Below, one piece after another: positions 43,900 through 53,981 of a stretch of 59,159 nucleotides of DNA; position 1 is the stretch's first letter; every line of letters starts with the position of its first letter. The notes under the pieces were generated by a model, which was not told the origin of the DNA, did not search any database, and saw only the letters and a program-made list of their open reading frames with translations. Source of the stretch: Verrucomicrobiales bacterium (GTDB taxonomy: Bacteria > Verrucomicrobiota > Verrucomicrobiia > Verrucomicrobiales > DEV007). The stretch lies in the NCBI GenBank assembly GCA_016795505.1, contig JAEUHH010000060.1, forward strand, positions 1-59,159, written 5' to 3'. The translations under genes were made by a program, and so were the position numbers.

Positions 43900-45333
43900 T
43901 CAGGAAAGCACCGGCTTCACCACATGCCCGTGCACATCGGTCAGCCGTCGATCGACGCCGTTCGTCCGCACCGAGAGCCGTTCGTGGTCGATGCCGAGCA
44001 AATGCAGAATCGTCGCGTGGAGATCGTAGCCGGTGGTGATGTCCTCGGCGGCCTGATAGCCGATCTCGTCGCTGACGCCGTGGGTGATGCCGGGCTTGAT
44101 GCCCGCGCCCCAGAGCCAGCTCACAAAACTGCCGCAGTTGTGATCGCGACCGAGCGAACCCTGGGAGAACGGCGTGCGGCCGAATTCAGTCGTCCACACC
44201 ACGAGCGTGTCCTCGGCGAGGCCCCGCTGGCGCAGATCCTGGAGCAGGGCGGCAATGGGGCGATCCACGCTCGCGGCCATCGGTGGGAGTTGCGTGGGGA
44301 TGTTGCTATGGTTGTCCCAGTTGTTCACCGCGCCCTCAGGACCGCTCCAGACCTGCACAAAGCGCACCCCGCGCTCGATCAGACGCGTGGCGAGGAGACA
44401 ACGCTTCGCAAAGTCGGCGGTAGCCTTGTCCGGACTGTCGAGGCCGTAGGCCGTGCGGGCGGACTCGGGCTCGCGCATCACATCGAAGGCTTCCGGGGCG
44501 CTCATCTGCATCTTCGCGGCGAGTTCGTATCCGGCGACGCGGGCGGCGAGGCGTGAGTCGCCGGGATGCTGCGCGACATGGGCGCGGTTCAGTTGATTCA
44601 GCAGCGCGAGCCCGTCGGCATCGGCGCCGCGGGTGGCATGGGCGAATGATTCCGAGGCGAAAAGATCAGGAATCGGCTGCGGGCTGTCGGCTTTGATCAC
44701 GGTGCCCTGATGCACGGCGGGCAAAAAGCCGGCGGTGAAGCAGCCGCGGCCATTGTAGGGCAGGCCACGGGCATCCGGCAGCACGATGAAGCCGGGCAAG
44801 TTGTCGCTGAGATTGCCCAGGGCATACGAGATCCACGCGCCCATGCAGGGAAAGCCGGGCAGGAGGAAGCCGTTGTTCATGAGGTAGGCGTTTTGGCCGT
44901 GGACATTCGACCGTCCCGTCATGGCCTGGAGGAAAGCCATCTCGTCGACGAACTTCGCCTGCTCCGGAAAAACGCTGCTGACCCACTTGCCGCACTGGCC
45001 GTGCTGCTGGAACTCGAAGGGGCTCTTCATGAGCGCGCCCTGCATCCCCGTCGCGCCCTCGATCTTGGTTTTGGAGCCGAGATTCTGACCGTGGAGCTTT
45101 GTTAGATCGGGCTTGTAGTCCCAGGTGTCCATGGGACTGACGCCGCCATTCATGAAGAGCTGGATGACGCGCTTGACCTTCGCGGGATGATGGATGCCGC
45201 CGTTGAGTTCGGGTCGCGGCCGGGGCGCGTCCGCCGCCGCATCGCGGACCAGCAGATGCGTCAGGGCGAGACCGGTGAAGCCGCCGCCGACGCTGGAGAG
45301 GAAATCGCGGCGCAGGATGGGATGCGGGTTCAT
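43900..45333 (-). CDS. DUF1501 secreted protein, paralog 4
   Basis: A 477-aa product with a Tat-type signal (LRRDFLSSVGGGFTGLALTHLL). Landmarks: VIQLFMNGGVSPMDTWDYKPDL, FVQVWSGPEGAVNNWDNHSNI, LVVWTTEFGRTPFSQG, LGRDHNCGSFVSWLWGAGIKPG and [16 protein letters not shown]. It pairs with the 976-aa cytochrome gene, with the GHL15-like gene between them. Its 3' end is duplicated at 38114-38213. Confidence 0.92.
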   Translation of the reverse strand: MNPHPILRRDFLSSVGGGFTGLALTHLLVRDAAADAPRPRPELNGGIHHPAKVKRVIQLFMNGGVSPMDTWDYKPDLTKLHGQNLGSKTKIEGATGMQGALMKSPFEFQQHGQCGKWVSSVFPEQAKFVDEMAFLQAMTGRSNVHGQNAYLMNNGFLLPGFPCMGAWISYALGNLSDNLPGFIVLPDARGLPYNGRGCFTAGFLPAVHQGTVIKADSPQPIPDLFASESFAHATRGADADGLALLNQLNRAHVAQHPGDSRLAARVAGYELAAKMQMSAPEAFDVMREPESARTAYGLDSPDKATADFAKRCLLATRLIERGVRFVQVWSGPEGAVNNWDNHSNIPTQLPPMAASVDRPIAALLQDLRQRGLAEDTLVVWTTEFGRTPFSQGSLGRDHNCGSFVSWLWGAGIKPGITHGVSDEIGYQAAEDITTGYDLHATILHLLGIDHERLSVRTNGVDRRLTDVHGHVVKPVLS

Positions 45334-45359
45334 GACAGTGGAGGGGTTCGGTCAGCGGT

Positions 45360-47168
45360 TCAGGGGTGAAGGAGGATCGCGGCTTCTCCGTTTTTCAGGT
45401 CCACCGAGCCGATGGCGGCTGCCGTGGTGCCGTCGGGAAGGAGGGGCTTCATCGGGGAGGGAAGGTTCAATCGGATTCCCGACGGTCCGGCGAAATCCTC
45501 TCCCTCCGGCGGCCGGACAATGACGAGACCTTTCGCGAACTCGCGGACAAAAACCGGAGTGACCTTGGCGGGGACCCCTTCGGTGAGGCGGATGTCGTCG
45601 ATCCAAGCGGTGCCGAGCGCCTCGCTGACGCGGAAGTTGATGCGGCCTTCGGCATCGTCCGCGGTGGTGAAGGACATCTCGTGCCGGGTCCAGTCCGTGG
45701 TGCCCGAGACGGTGAGCATGTCCACGGGCGAGGTGACGGCCCCGGTGAAGTCGTAGGGATACACCTGGGCTCCGAGACCGGATCGCACCGCCTCCGTCTT
45801 GATCCAGGCACTCAGGGTGTAGGTCGTGCGCGGCTTGAGGACGAGATCCTGGCGATGGATGCGGATGGGCTTGGGATCCTCGCTTTCCAGTCGGGCACTG
45901 GCCGCGCCCTCTTGTTTCACGGCGGAGTCGAGGGTGATGCCTTCCGCGACGCGCCACCCGTCGAGGGAGTCGAGCGAGCCGTTCTGGAGCAGGTTCGGTC
46001 CGGTGGGATTTCCCGACCGTGCCTCCGTATCCCACAACCGGTATTCGCCCGACGGCTCCCCGAGATCGACACGGATGGCATCGAACCACAGGTCCGTGAC
46101 CCGGGTGTAGGGATGCAGGCCGAACCCGAAATATGTTCCGTCTCCGTGGGCCATGAGATACGAGGCGAGGCCGTAGATCCGGTCGCGGTCGCGATCGATA
46201 CCCGGAAGTTTCGCGCCGAAAGGAACCAGGGCCGGATCGTTGACCGGATTGTATTGCAGGAGTTGCACGTGACCGCTGCGATCCTGCCGGCGGGCGCGGT
46301 CGATGCGCCGCCGCCACTCGTGCGCCGGGGTGGCGAGGTGGAGCCAGTTCTCGAGCTGGAAGCCGTCCACCACGAGGGGGGCGGCCTGCCAGCCGTTCGC
46401 GATGAGGAGTTTGTCACGCTGCCGCGCCTTGACCTTGGCGAAGAGGGCCTGCAGGTCTCGCGCCCAGCGGTCCGCCTCCTTGCCGACCCGGGGATATTCC
46501 ACCACGGCAGCGGCGCGTCCCGGGCCGGGCACCTCGTCTGGAACCGTATCGAAGAAGATCCCGTCCCAACCCGCCGCAACGGCCGGGGCATGCCGCTCGG
46601 CGATGAAGTCCTGATAGCCGGGAAAACCGACGTTCATCACGAAATCATCCACCGGCGGTCCCCAGTAGTAGATCGGCACCCGTGCCTCCCGGCGGGTTCT
46701 CGCGCCAGCCTTGGGATTGACCCGGGCCGCGAACTCCGCCTCGCTGACCCGGCCGTCGGCGTCGGGATCGTTACTGGCATCCCAACCGGGAACGGTGCGG
46801 GTTTCTTTCGGGTTCGCTGCCTCCTCCGCGCCGACATGGAGGGTCACCGGGGTGTCGGTCGCGAAATGGAGGAAGCAATCCTCGTAGTCGAGGCGTTTCT
46901 CGCGGCACCACGCTTGCAGGGCTTGCGCCTGATCCGACGGCTCAAGCAGGGTGCAGACGAGGGCGTATTGGATCGCAACATGGGAAGCCCGGGCCTGCTT
47001 CGCCTGAAGTCGGAAACCGAGGTCGATCCGCTCCGCGATCCAGGCCGCGTCTCCGCCGAAATTCATGAAGGTGCGCACCGTGGGGAGCCGTTTGGTCCGT
47101 TCCGCCGCCGAAGCGGGTGTCGCGATCAAGGCGAGGATGGCGGCGGGGAGAAGGAAGACGGGTTTCAT
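45360..47168 (-). CDS. Secreted GHL15-like hydrolase with EF-hand loop and CBM-like domain
   Basis: A 602-aa secreted protein (signal to about residue 22). The TIM-barrel-type N-terminal part resembles the putative glycoside-hydrolase-like family 15 (RTFMNFGGDAAWIAERIDL, then WDGIFFDTVPDEVP near 201-212, and LIANGWQAAPLVVDGFQLENW). A perfect EF-hand calcium loop, DPDADGRVSEAEF (134-146), is inserted early in the barrel. From about residue 385 a CBM-like beta sandwich follows (LLQNGSLDSLDGWRVAEG, LSAWIKTEAVRSG, AWIDDIRLTEG). Likely acts on a polysaccharide; catalytic residues are not certain. It lies 27 bases upstream of the DUF1501 gene, in the same operon. Confidence 0.8.
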   Translation of the reverse strand: MKPVFLLPAAILALIATPASAAERTKRLPTVRTFMNFGGDAAWIAERIDLGFRLQAKQARASHVAIQYALVCTLLEPSDQAQALQAWCREKRLDYEDCFLHFATDTPVTLHVGAEEAANPKETRTVPGWDASNDPDADGRVSEAEFAARVNPKAGARTRREARVPIYYWGPPVDDFVMNVGFPGYQDFIAERHAPAVAAGWDGIFFDTVPDEVPGPGRAAAVVEYPRVGKEADRWARDLQALFAKVKARQRDKLLIANGWQAAPLVVDGFQLENWLHLATPAHEWRRRIDRARRQDRSGHVQLLQYNPVNDPALVPFGAKLPGIDRDRDRIYGLASYLMAHGDGTYFGFGLHPYTRVTDLWFDAIRVDLGEPSGEYRLWDTEARSGNPTGPNLLQNGSLDSLDGWRVAEGITLDSAVKQEGAASARLESEDPKPIRIHRQDLVLKPRTTYTLSAWIKTEAVRSGLGAQVYPYDFTGAVTSPVDMLTVSGTTDWTRHEMSFTTADDAEGRINFRVSEALGTAWIDDIRLTEGVPAKVTPVFVREFAKGLVIVRPPEGEDFAGPSGIRLNLPSPMKPLLPDGTTAAAIGSVDLKNGEAAILLHP

Positions 47169-47335
47169 GTCTGAGTTGCGGGGTTCGTTGTCTTGGCAGA
47201 CCCGGTCAGGTGGTCGAGGGTCCTGCGGTTCCCTGCCCGCAGCCTCACGTCCTCGACGAGAGGATTCGTCCGGATGGCGGTGTGGTTGGTGAAACGCAAT
47301 TGCATGATATCGGGGTGGATCGAGGAAAGGATGAT

Positions 47336-50266
47336 TCAGTTGACAAACAGGAACTCGTTTCCATTGAACAACACCCGGCAGAGCGCGGCGAGACCATTCT
47401 TTTGGGCGAAGGCGGCGAAGCCGGCCCTCTCTTCCGTGGTCGGTTCGCGGAGGAGGATGCGGCGCACGGCTTCCTCGGGCAAGGTGATCTGCTTTCCCAG
47501 TTCGCCGCTGAAGTGGAGCACAAACCGGTTGTTGTAGAGCGCCAGCGATTGCAGCGCCGAGGCCGAGAAACCGCGCGTCGGGGCGAGCATGCCGAGGTCG
47601 GGGAAGTCGAGCGTTTCCATGAAGGGATCGGGCACGCCGCGCCAGACGAAGCGGTAGATGCTGCGGCGGTGTTTCGGCAGCGAGCCCCAGTCATAGGCCT
47701 CGTAGTTCAAGGTGGGCGTGAGCTGCACGGGCGGTCCGGTGACGAATTGCCGCACGCTCGGACCGCCCGTCGCCGGGTCGAGCCGGTCGGAGGCGGCGAG
47801 CACGAAGTCGCGATAGCTGTCCGCGTCGAGCCGCAGGCGGTTCATGCGCCAGAGGAGGCGGTTGTCGCCATCGAGCCTGGCCGCATCGTCGCGATGATCG
47901 CTGTTTTGCCGGTAAGCGGCGCTGGTGACGATGAGGCGATGGAGATGCTTCAGCGAGCCACCGTGGTCCCGCAGTTCGCAGGCGAGCCAGTCGAGCAACT
48001 CGGGATGCGAGGGCGTGCCGCCCATACGGCCGAAGTCATTCGGGGTGTCGCAGATCCCGCGACCGAAGTGGTAATGCCAGACTCGGTTCGCGATGCTGCG
48101 CCAGGACAGCGGATTCCTTTCATCAGCGAGCCAATCGGCCAAAGCAGCGCGGCGCGCGGCTTCGTCGCCCGCGGCATGTGCGTCGTCAAACCGGGCCGGC
48201 AGCGCGTGGATCGCGCTCAAGGCACCGCTCCCGGCCTCCTTCATCGGCTTGTCGAACTCGCCGCGCTTCAGGACCTGCACGGTCTTCGGTTTTGCAACCG
48301 TGGTCGGCGTGCCTTTGCCTACGGCGAGCAGCACGTCAGCCTTCGGCGCCGCGGCATAGACCCGCGCGGGCTCGGGCAGCTTGGCCAACTGCGCGGTTGC
48401 CACGAAACGCAGGGCATGGGCCGCGAGCGCGATCCGTTGGGCTTCGCTGCGTTGATCGGCCGGCAAACCCAGGGCCTCCTGCGCCGGCAGGTGCATGGCG
48501 GCGGCGCGGGCGGCGGGTTCATCCGTCGCGGAGAGTTTGAAAAGGCCGATGAGATGCGATTTCCCCGAGAGCTGCTTCAACGTGAGCGTGAGTTTCGCGC
48601 CCGGTTTCATCGTGACGGGTTCGGCGAGCTCAAAGACGGCATGGTGCGACTCGCCCACCGCCGGATGAATGCCCCATCCGGTCGCCGCGTTGCCATCGAT
48701 CGCCATCGCCGAGGTCCAGCCCTGCTGGTCGAAATCCGCCGTGGCGCGGGAAAACTTCAGCTTCACCGGCTGCGCGGCGCTGGAATCAAAAACCTGCGCC
48801 TCGATCTCGCTGAGGGTGAGATTGCCATTGTCCTGGCGTCCCGGCCCTTTCATCGGCAGGGACGCATCGGCCAGCACATCGAGCCTCAGGGCAGTGATTT
48901 TCCCGAGCGGCACGCTGCCGGTGACGACATAGGTGTCCTTGTCAGGCTTGGCTCCAGAGGAAAGAATCGCCTCCCCGTTGCGTTTCAAGACGGACCCCTC
49001 GGTGCTGACAAAACTCTCGTAGGCAAGCGCTCTCCACTTCACCGGCGCGCCCTGCGTTTTTTCCCATTCGGCGACGAGAGCCGCGTTTTCCGGAACGAGG
49101 AGCACCGTCTTGTCCTTCGCCTCGGCGGCGGTGAGCAGCGATTGCCAGCGCTTCCGGGCCTGCCCGACCGTCTTGTCCTCGTCGAAAGGAATATCGCCCT
49201 CGATCAGTCCCGCGAAGACCGCCTGCAGCGCGTAGTAGTCGTCCTGCGAGATGGGATCGAACTTGTGCGCGTGGCAGCGGGCGCAATTCGCCGTGGTGCT
49301 GGCGAAGGCGCCCATCGTCTGCGTCACGAGATCGTCGCGGTCGAGGTAGTCAAAGTTCGTCGGTGCGGTTTGATACGCGCTGTGATCGAAGACACCCGCG
49401 CCGAGAAAGCCGAGCGCCGGGATGAGTTGTGGTTCGTCAGGGAACAGAACATCCGCCGCGAGCTGCTCCCGGACGAAGCGCGGCCAGGGTTTGTCCTCGT
49501 TCAGCGCGGTGATGACATAATCCCGGTAACGCCACGCCTGATCCCGCGGCAGATCGTGGCCACAGCCATGCGTCTCGGCAAAATGGATCGTGTCGAGCCA
49601 GTGCCGCGCCCAGCGCTCGCCATAACGCGGCGATGACAGCAGGCGGTCCACGAGTTTCTCATACGCCTTCGGGTCCGCATCCTTCACAAACGCCTCCACC
49701 TCCGCAAAGGTCGGCGGCAGGCCGTGCAGATCGAAGGACAAACGCCGGATCAAGGTGCGACGATCCGCCTCGGGCGACGGCGTCAATTTCCGCTCCGCGA
49801 GACGCGCCCGGATAAAGCGATCCACCGGATGCGTCACCCCGTCGATCACCGGCAACGGCGGCGCCACCAGCGGCTTCAGCGACCACCAGTCCAGATCGTT
49901 GGGCTGCTCCTCGGTCACGCGCGGATCGGGCGCCCCGCGCTTCACCCATTCCTCCAGCAGGGCGATCTCCGCGGCAGGCAGCTTTTCCTTCGGCGGCATC
50001 TGGTGCTCCTCGTCGGTCCAGCGCACCATGCGGATGAGCAGGCTCTCCTCCGGCTTGCCCGGCACCACCGCCGGCCCGAGATCGCCGCCCTGTTCCCAGC
50101 CCGAGCGGGAATCCAGCGTCAGCCCGCCCTTCATCTTCGTCTCGTGCGAATGGCACTCGAAGCAGCGCTGCTTCAGCAGGGGCTCGACCTTCGTGGCGAA
50201 AAATTCATCGCCGCGGCCCGTGGACAGGCCTGCGAGCGAGCACAGGAAGAAAACGAGCCGTCTCAT
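47336..50266 (-). CDS. Planctomycete-type secreted cytochrome c, DUF1549-DUF1553 (976 aa)
   Basis: A 976-aa secreted protein: signal (1-19), PSCyt1 motif CFECH at 35-39 followed by MKGGLTLDSRSGW and QMPPKEKL, DUF1549 with RRLSFDLHGLPPTFAEVEAF, RWARHWLDTIHFAETHG and a second motif NCARCHAHKFDPISQDDYYA, a roughly 250-aa beta-rich insert (about 460-720), then DUF1553 (NPLSWRSIANRVWHYHFGRGI to NGNEFLFVN). The insert makes it longer than the 831-aa paralog. Start at the ATG at 50266 overlaps the IclR stop by 4 bases, so regulator and cytochrome are coupled. Confidence 0.92.
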   Translation of the reverse strand: MRRLVFFLCSLAGLSTGRGDEFFATKVEPLLKQRCFECHSHETKMKGGLTLDSRSGWEQGGDLGPAVVPGKPEESLLIRMVRWTDEEHQMPPKEKLPAAEIALLEEWVKRGAPDPRVTEEQPNDLDWWSLKPLVAPPLPVIDGVTHPVDRFIRARLAERKLTPSPEADRRTLIRRLSFDLHGLPPTFAEVEAFVKDADPKAYEKLVDRLLSSPRYGERWARHWLDTIHFAETHGCGHDLPRDQAWRYRDYVITALNEDKPWPRFVREQLAADVLFPDEPQLIPALGFLGAGVFDHSAYQTAPTNFDYLDRDDLVTQTMGAFASTTANCARCHAHKFDPISQDDYYALQAVFAGLIEGDIPFDEDKTVGQARKRWQSLLTAAEAKDKTVLLVPENAALVAEWEKTQGAPVKWRALAYESFVSTEGSVLKRNGEAILSSGAKPDKDTYVVTGSVPLGKITALRLDVLADASLPMKGPGRQDNGNLTLSEIEAQVFDSSAAQPVKLKFSRATADFDQQGWTSAMAIDGNAATGWGIHPAVGESHHAVFELAEPVTMKPGAKLTLTLKQLSGKSHLIGLFKLSATDEPAARAAAMHLPAQEALGLPADQRSEAQRIALAAHALRFVATAQLAKLPEPARVYAAAPKADVLLAVGKGTPTTVAKPKTVQVLKRGEFDKPMKEAGSGALSAIHALPARFDDAHAAGDEAARRAALADWLADERNPLSWRSIANRVWHYHFGRGICDTPNDFGRMGGTPSHPELLDWLACELRDHGGSLKHLHRLIVTSAAYRQNSDHRDDAARLDGDNRLLWRMNRLRLDADSYRDFVLAASDRLDPATGGPSVRQFVTGPPVQLTPTLNYEAYDWGSLPKHRRSIYRFVWRGVPDPFMETLDFPDLGMLAPTRGFSASALQSLALYNNRFVLHFSGELGKQITLPEEAVRRILLREPTTEERAGFAAFAQKNGLAALCRVLFNGNEFLFVN

Positions 50267-51084
50267 CCCCGCAGCCTCCTTTCTATTTCGCGCGCCGTTT
50301 GCATCACTTCCACCGCCACGCTGGCGAAACGTTCCCGAGGCATGCGCACGGCCACAGCCGAGGCCCACACGACGGAGAGGAGGTGATTCGGTTGGTCAAA
50401 CACCGGCGCCGCCACGCAGTGGATGCCCTCGTCCGCCTCTGCCCAGTCGGTCGCATAGCCCTGTGCCACCACCGCCTCGCACTCCTCGCGCAGCGCGCCG
50501 CGCTCCGTGATGGTCCGGTCCGTGTAACGATCCAGCGAAAGCCGCCGGATTGTCGTCTCGCGCGATTTCGGGTGCTGAAAAGCCAGCAGCACCTTGCCCG
50601 GCGCGTTGTTGTGAAGGCGGAAGCGCAGCCCGATCTCCACGCAGATCCGCACCGCCTGCGTGCTCTCCACCTGTTCGATGACGACGCCCTCGTCCCCGAT
50701 GGGAATGCCGAGCTGCACCGTCTCGCCGACCGTGTCCCGCAGCCGGCGCATCGGCTCCAAAGCGCACCCCACCAGACTGGCCCGTCCCACCCGCGGATAT
50801 CCCAGACGCAGCAGTTTCCCCGTCAGTCGGACCGTCAGGCTCGCCTCGTCCCGCTCCACGTAGCCACGGGCCGTCAGCGTCTGCACCAGCCGCGAAGTCG
50901 AGTTCTTCGGGCTGCCGATGATGCGGCTGATCTCTGCCAACGACAACCCCTCGGGCCGCGCATCGAGCGCCTCCAGGATCGCCAGACCACGATCCAACGC
51001 GGGAGCCTCGACGGCAACGCCGGCCGCATCAGCATTCTTGGAACGCCTCGGTGCCGTATTTGGTACGGGTTCTACAGGTGACAC
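50263..51084 (-). CDS. IclR-family transcriptional regulator
   Basis: A 273-aa regulator from a GTG at 51084: winged helix (about residues 28-90, LDRGLAILEALDARPEGLSLAEISRI, then NSTSRLVQTLTARGYVERD) and an IclR effector domain (VQLGIPIGDEGVVIEQVE, FRLHNNAPGKVLLAFQ, GYATDWAEADEGIHCVAAPVFD). Family members respond to small aromatic or sugar-derived acids. Its 4-base overlap with the cytochrome gene indicates it is the first gene of the operon and probably controls it and itself. A triple GATC-type repeat lies just upstream. Confidence 0.92.
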   Translation of the reverse strand: MSPVEPVPNTAPRRSKNADAAGVAVEAPALDRGLAILEALDARPEGLSLAEISRIIGSPKNSTSRLVQTLTARGYVERDEASLTVRLTGKLLRLGYPRVGRASLVGCALEPMRRLRDTVGETVQLGIPIGDEGVVIEQVESTQAVRICVEIGLRFRLHNNAPGKVLLAFQHPKSRETTIRRLSLDRYTDRTITERGALREECEAVVAQGYATDWAEADEGIHCVAAPVFDQPNHLLSVVWASAVAVRMPRERFASVAVEVMQTAREIERRLRG

Positions 51085-51154
51085 GAACCCTTATCGCCGA
51101 GCCCGGATCAAAATCAAGCCAGCCCCTGCCACGCGATGACGCCGCCCGCTCCCC

Positions 51155-51217
51155 GATCCGACCGGGTCTCCTCTCCGAGGCAACCGGGTATCATCGGCGA
51201 TGCTACCCTGTTTGATC
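51155..51217. repeat. GATC-bracketed 22-bp-period repeat, locus 6 (three units)
   Basis: Three units at 51155-51173, 51177-51195 and 51199-51217, separated by TCC and GGC; the third is inverted (GATGCTACCCTGTTTGATC). Located between the IclR and deoxyhypusine-synthase-like genes. It is the only three-unit array in the window. Confidence 0.85.
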
Positions 51218-51265
51218 AGAAAGCCGGGCCAGTTCTCCCTCCCCCACCCCGCGGCGTCGCCAGCT

Positions 51266-52240
<975 letters not shown>

Positions 52241-52348
52241 GATGGCGACAGTAGGAAGCGGATGGGGGAAAGTAAAAGGTAAAAAGTGAAAAGTGAAAAG
52301 TCCGGGACCGGACGACGGAGGCCCCGCCGCGCCGGCAGAAGCCCCGCC

Positions 52349-52403
52349 CCTGGGAGCGCCGGCATCTCTGCCGGCATCTCTGCCGGCATCTCTGCCGGCG
52401 GCG
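52349..52403. repeat. Tandem GCCGGCATCTCT repeat joined to CCCTGGGAGCGCCGGC element
   Basis: Three exact 12-bp copies (52358-52393) plus a partial copy, preceded by CCCTGGGAGCGCCGGC. An inverted, single-copy version is at 56561-56590. Confidence 0.75.
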
Positions 52404-52634
52404 TTGCAATCGGGGAGCCACGGAGCCGTATCCGAACGGCGTGATTCGTTGATTTCCGGGAATGAGTCCAACAATGCCCTTTTGAGCCAAACTGGCCAGC
52501 GCAGTGACCGATTTCGCTTTTTATCGCCTCAATTGGACATCGACCGCGCCGGGATTGATTGCAGATTGCCACTGGCCGTCGGAGCCGTGAACCACCCAAT
52601 CAAACGAAACACGACCGTTCGGACGCTTCGAAAA

Positions 52635-52719
52635 AAGTAGTTTGGGCTTTAGCCCAAGCGCTATCCCTGCCCACCGGACCCGGACCGGCGCCCCTTTTGG
52701 GCTGAAGCCCAAGCTACTT
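52635..52719. repeat. REP-like inverted pair, TTGGGCT...AGCCCAA
   Basis: AAGTAGTTTGGGCTTTAGCC (from 52635) and its near-complement ending in AAGCTACTT (52697-52719) form inverted arms about 23 bases long, each itself palindromic around GGGCTNNAGCCC. Typical of REP/BIME-type intergenic elements. Confidence 0.75.
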
Positions 52720-52868
52720 TACTTCTAGCCAAGCCAGTCGCGCGCCGCTGCCGAAAATATGGGCACTGGTCATTGGAAGATGGAGGACTGCATGAATGAA
52801 AGGCATGAACGCGACTGTTTTCGAGTCGCGACGTGCAGTTTCGCTCCTGAGCCCACAATCTGAAACAG

Positions 52869-52890
52869 CGGACAGGAGTGTCCGCGCTCC
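52869..52890. repeat. Short palindrome CGGAC-AGGAGT-GTCCG
   Basis: A perfect 5-bp inverted repeat with 6-base loop followed by CGCTCC; part of the repeat island. Confidence 0.45.
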
Positions 52891-53137
52891 GCCAGTAGCA
52901 TTACCCATGAAAAGAGGCCAAAACCTGTGGCCGGAAATGGTTACTCAAAAATGGCTGACGGGCGCCGGCGGGTTGCCGGGATGCCTCAAGCCCGATACCG
53001 ACCGGGCACTGCCAAAGAGCGAGCATGGTGGGGATGCTGACGGGTAGTGCCGGAGGAAGCAAGCCTATTTTTTCCGGGTAGCGAAAAAAATCGGGGCGGA
53101 CTGCCGAGGGGGAGTGTTTCCCGTCGCGTCGGAACCT

Positions 53138-53215
53138 CAAGGAGCGGGGCCGCCCCCGGCCCCGAACGACCGTCCCGTGCGCCTGCGACGGGGCCGGGGG
53201 CGGCCCCGCTCCTTG
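53138..53215. repeat. Very GC-rich perfect 27-bp inverted repeat
   Basis: CAAGGAGCGGGGCCGC begins the left arm and GCGGCCCCGCTCCTTG ends the right arm; the arms match over about 27 bases and flank a 24-base loop. It would form an extremely stable hairpin. Confidence 0.85.
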
Positions 53216-53270
53216 GTGGAGGCACTGCCTCACCGTCGTCTAAAACGGTGCCGCATGGGGTCTGGTTTCC

Positions 53271-53289
53271 GATCAAAGAGGGTTGGATC
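53271..53289. repeat. GATC-bracketed repeat, locus 7 (one unit)
   Basis: GATCAAAGAGGGTTGGATC, preceded by TCC and a degenerate unit containing GGGTCTGGTTTCC, the same phrase as in locus 1. Confidence 0.7.
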
Positions 53290-53353
53290 GGAGAGGGAAG
53301 AGTGTCACCACGGAGGCACGGAGAGCACGGAGGCCGGAATCTTGGGCCGTGCG

Positions 53354-53381
53354 GGTTCCCGGCAGGGAACGAAGCCATGAG
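53354..53381. repeat. 28-base repeat, copy 1 (second at 53533-53560)
   Basis: The phrase contains the palindrome GTTCCCGGCAGGGAAC, then one variable base and AAGCCATGAG. The two copies are direct repeats about 180 bases apart, differing at one position. Confidence 0.75.
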
Positions 53382-53560
53382 AGCAAATGAAATTGATCCG
53401 TAGCCGCGCTCGCCAGAGCGTGGACCAGAGCATCGGGCCAACTTCTGGCGAAGTCGGCTGCGTTTTCTGTTTCAACGCTCTAGCCGGGCCATCTGATCCG
53501 GTGCTATCCACACTACACCGATCACGGACGGGGGTTCCCGGCAGGGAACCAAGCCATGAG

Positions 53561-53790
53561 CCGGGGGTTGAGCGAGGCACGAGCGACGCCCCCGGAACCC
53601 CGTCCCTCCGATCCGCCCGATCCCGGAGGGATCGCAGCCGAGTCCACGGTCCGCCGACGCCCTCACCGGGGCCACTGGAGGCTGGCACCCCGGCCGGGGT
53701 GTCCGATCGGCGAATGATACCCATCCGGTGGTGTCGCTCGTGCCTCGCTCGACCACCGGCTACCGGCTGCGATGCCTCCGGCATCCCGAG
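53561..53790. repeat. Long imperfect palindrome, copy 2
   Basis: Shares TTGAGCGAGG(C/A)ACGAGCGA, CCCGGAGGGAT, GGTGGTGTCG and the terminal GATGCC(T/G)CCGGCATCC with the element at 26-265, again as an inverted layout. More diverged in its centre. Confidence 0.7.
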
Positions 53791-53981
53791 ACCGACCTCA
53801 CCGTCCCAGCTTCGCGCGGATCTCGCCGACGAGGCGGCGGCTGACGCGGTCGTCGTTTTGCCACGTGACGGCGGTGGGATCGGATGCGGCGAGCGTTTCA
53901 GAGACCGCGGAGGCTCGATCCGGAGGCGTAGAGCCGGGAAATCCTCCGTGTCCTCCGCGCCTCCGTGGTGAAATCAATTCC

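Larger units (their letters stand above)
53306..53970. repeat. Inverted pair of CACCACGGAGGCxCGGAG elements
   Basis: CACCACGGAGGCACGGAG at 53306 and its reverse complement CTCCGCGCCTCCGTGGTG ending near 53970 face each other about 630 bases apart and enclose the long-palindrome copy. The ends could mark a larger composite element. Confidence 0.55.
52241..53981. other. Gene-free island built of palindromic and dispersed repeats
   Basis: About 1.74 kb without a believable gene. It holds tandem GCCGGCATCTCT copies, a TTGGGCT...AGCCCAA inverted pair, a long GC-rich hairpin, a GATC-type unit, an inverted CACGGAGGC pair, two copies of a 28-base phrase containing TTCCCGGCAGGGAA, and a copy of the long palindrome. 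Open frames here are read from the repeats. Confidence 0.7.

Noticed and set aside
4997-51217. CRISPR-like array formed by the 22-bp-period repeats
   Set aside because: Units are 19 bp with 3-bp spacers in groups of one to three, in both orientations; there are no unique spacers and no cas genes.
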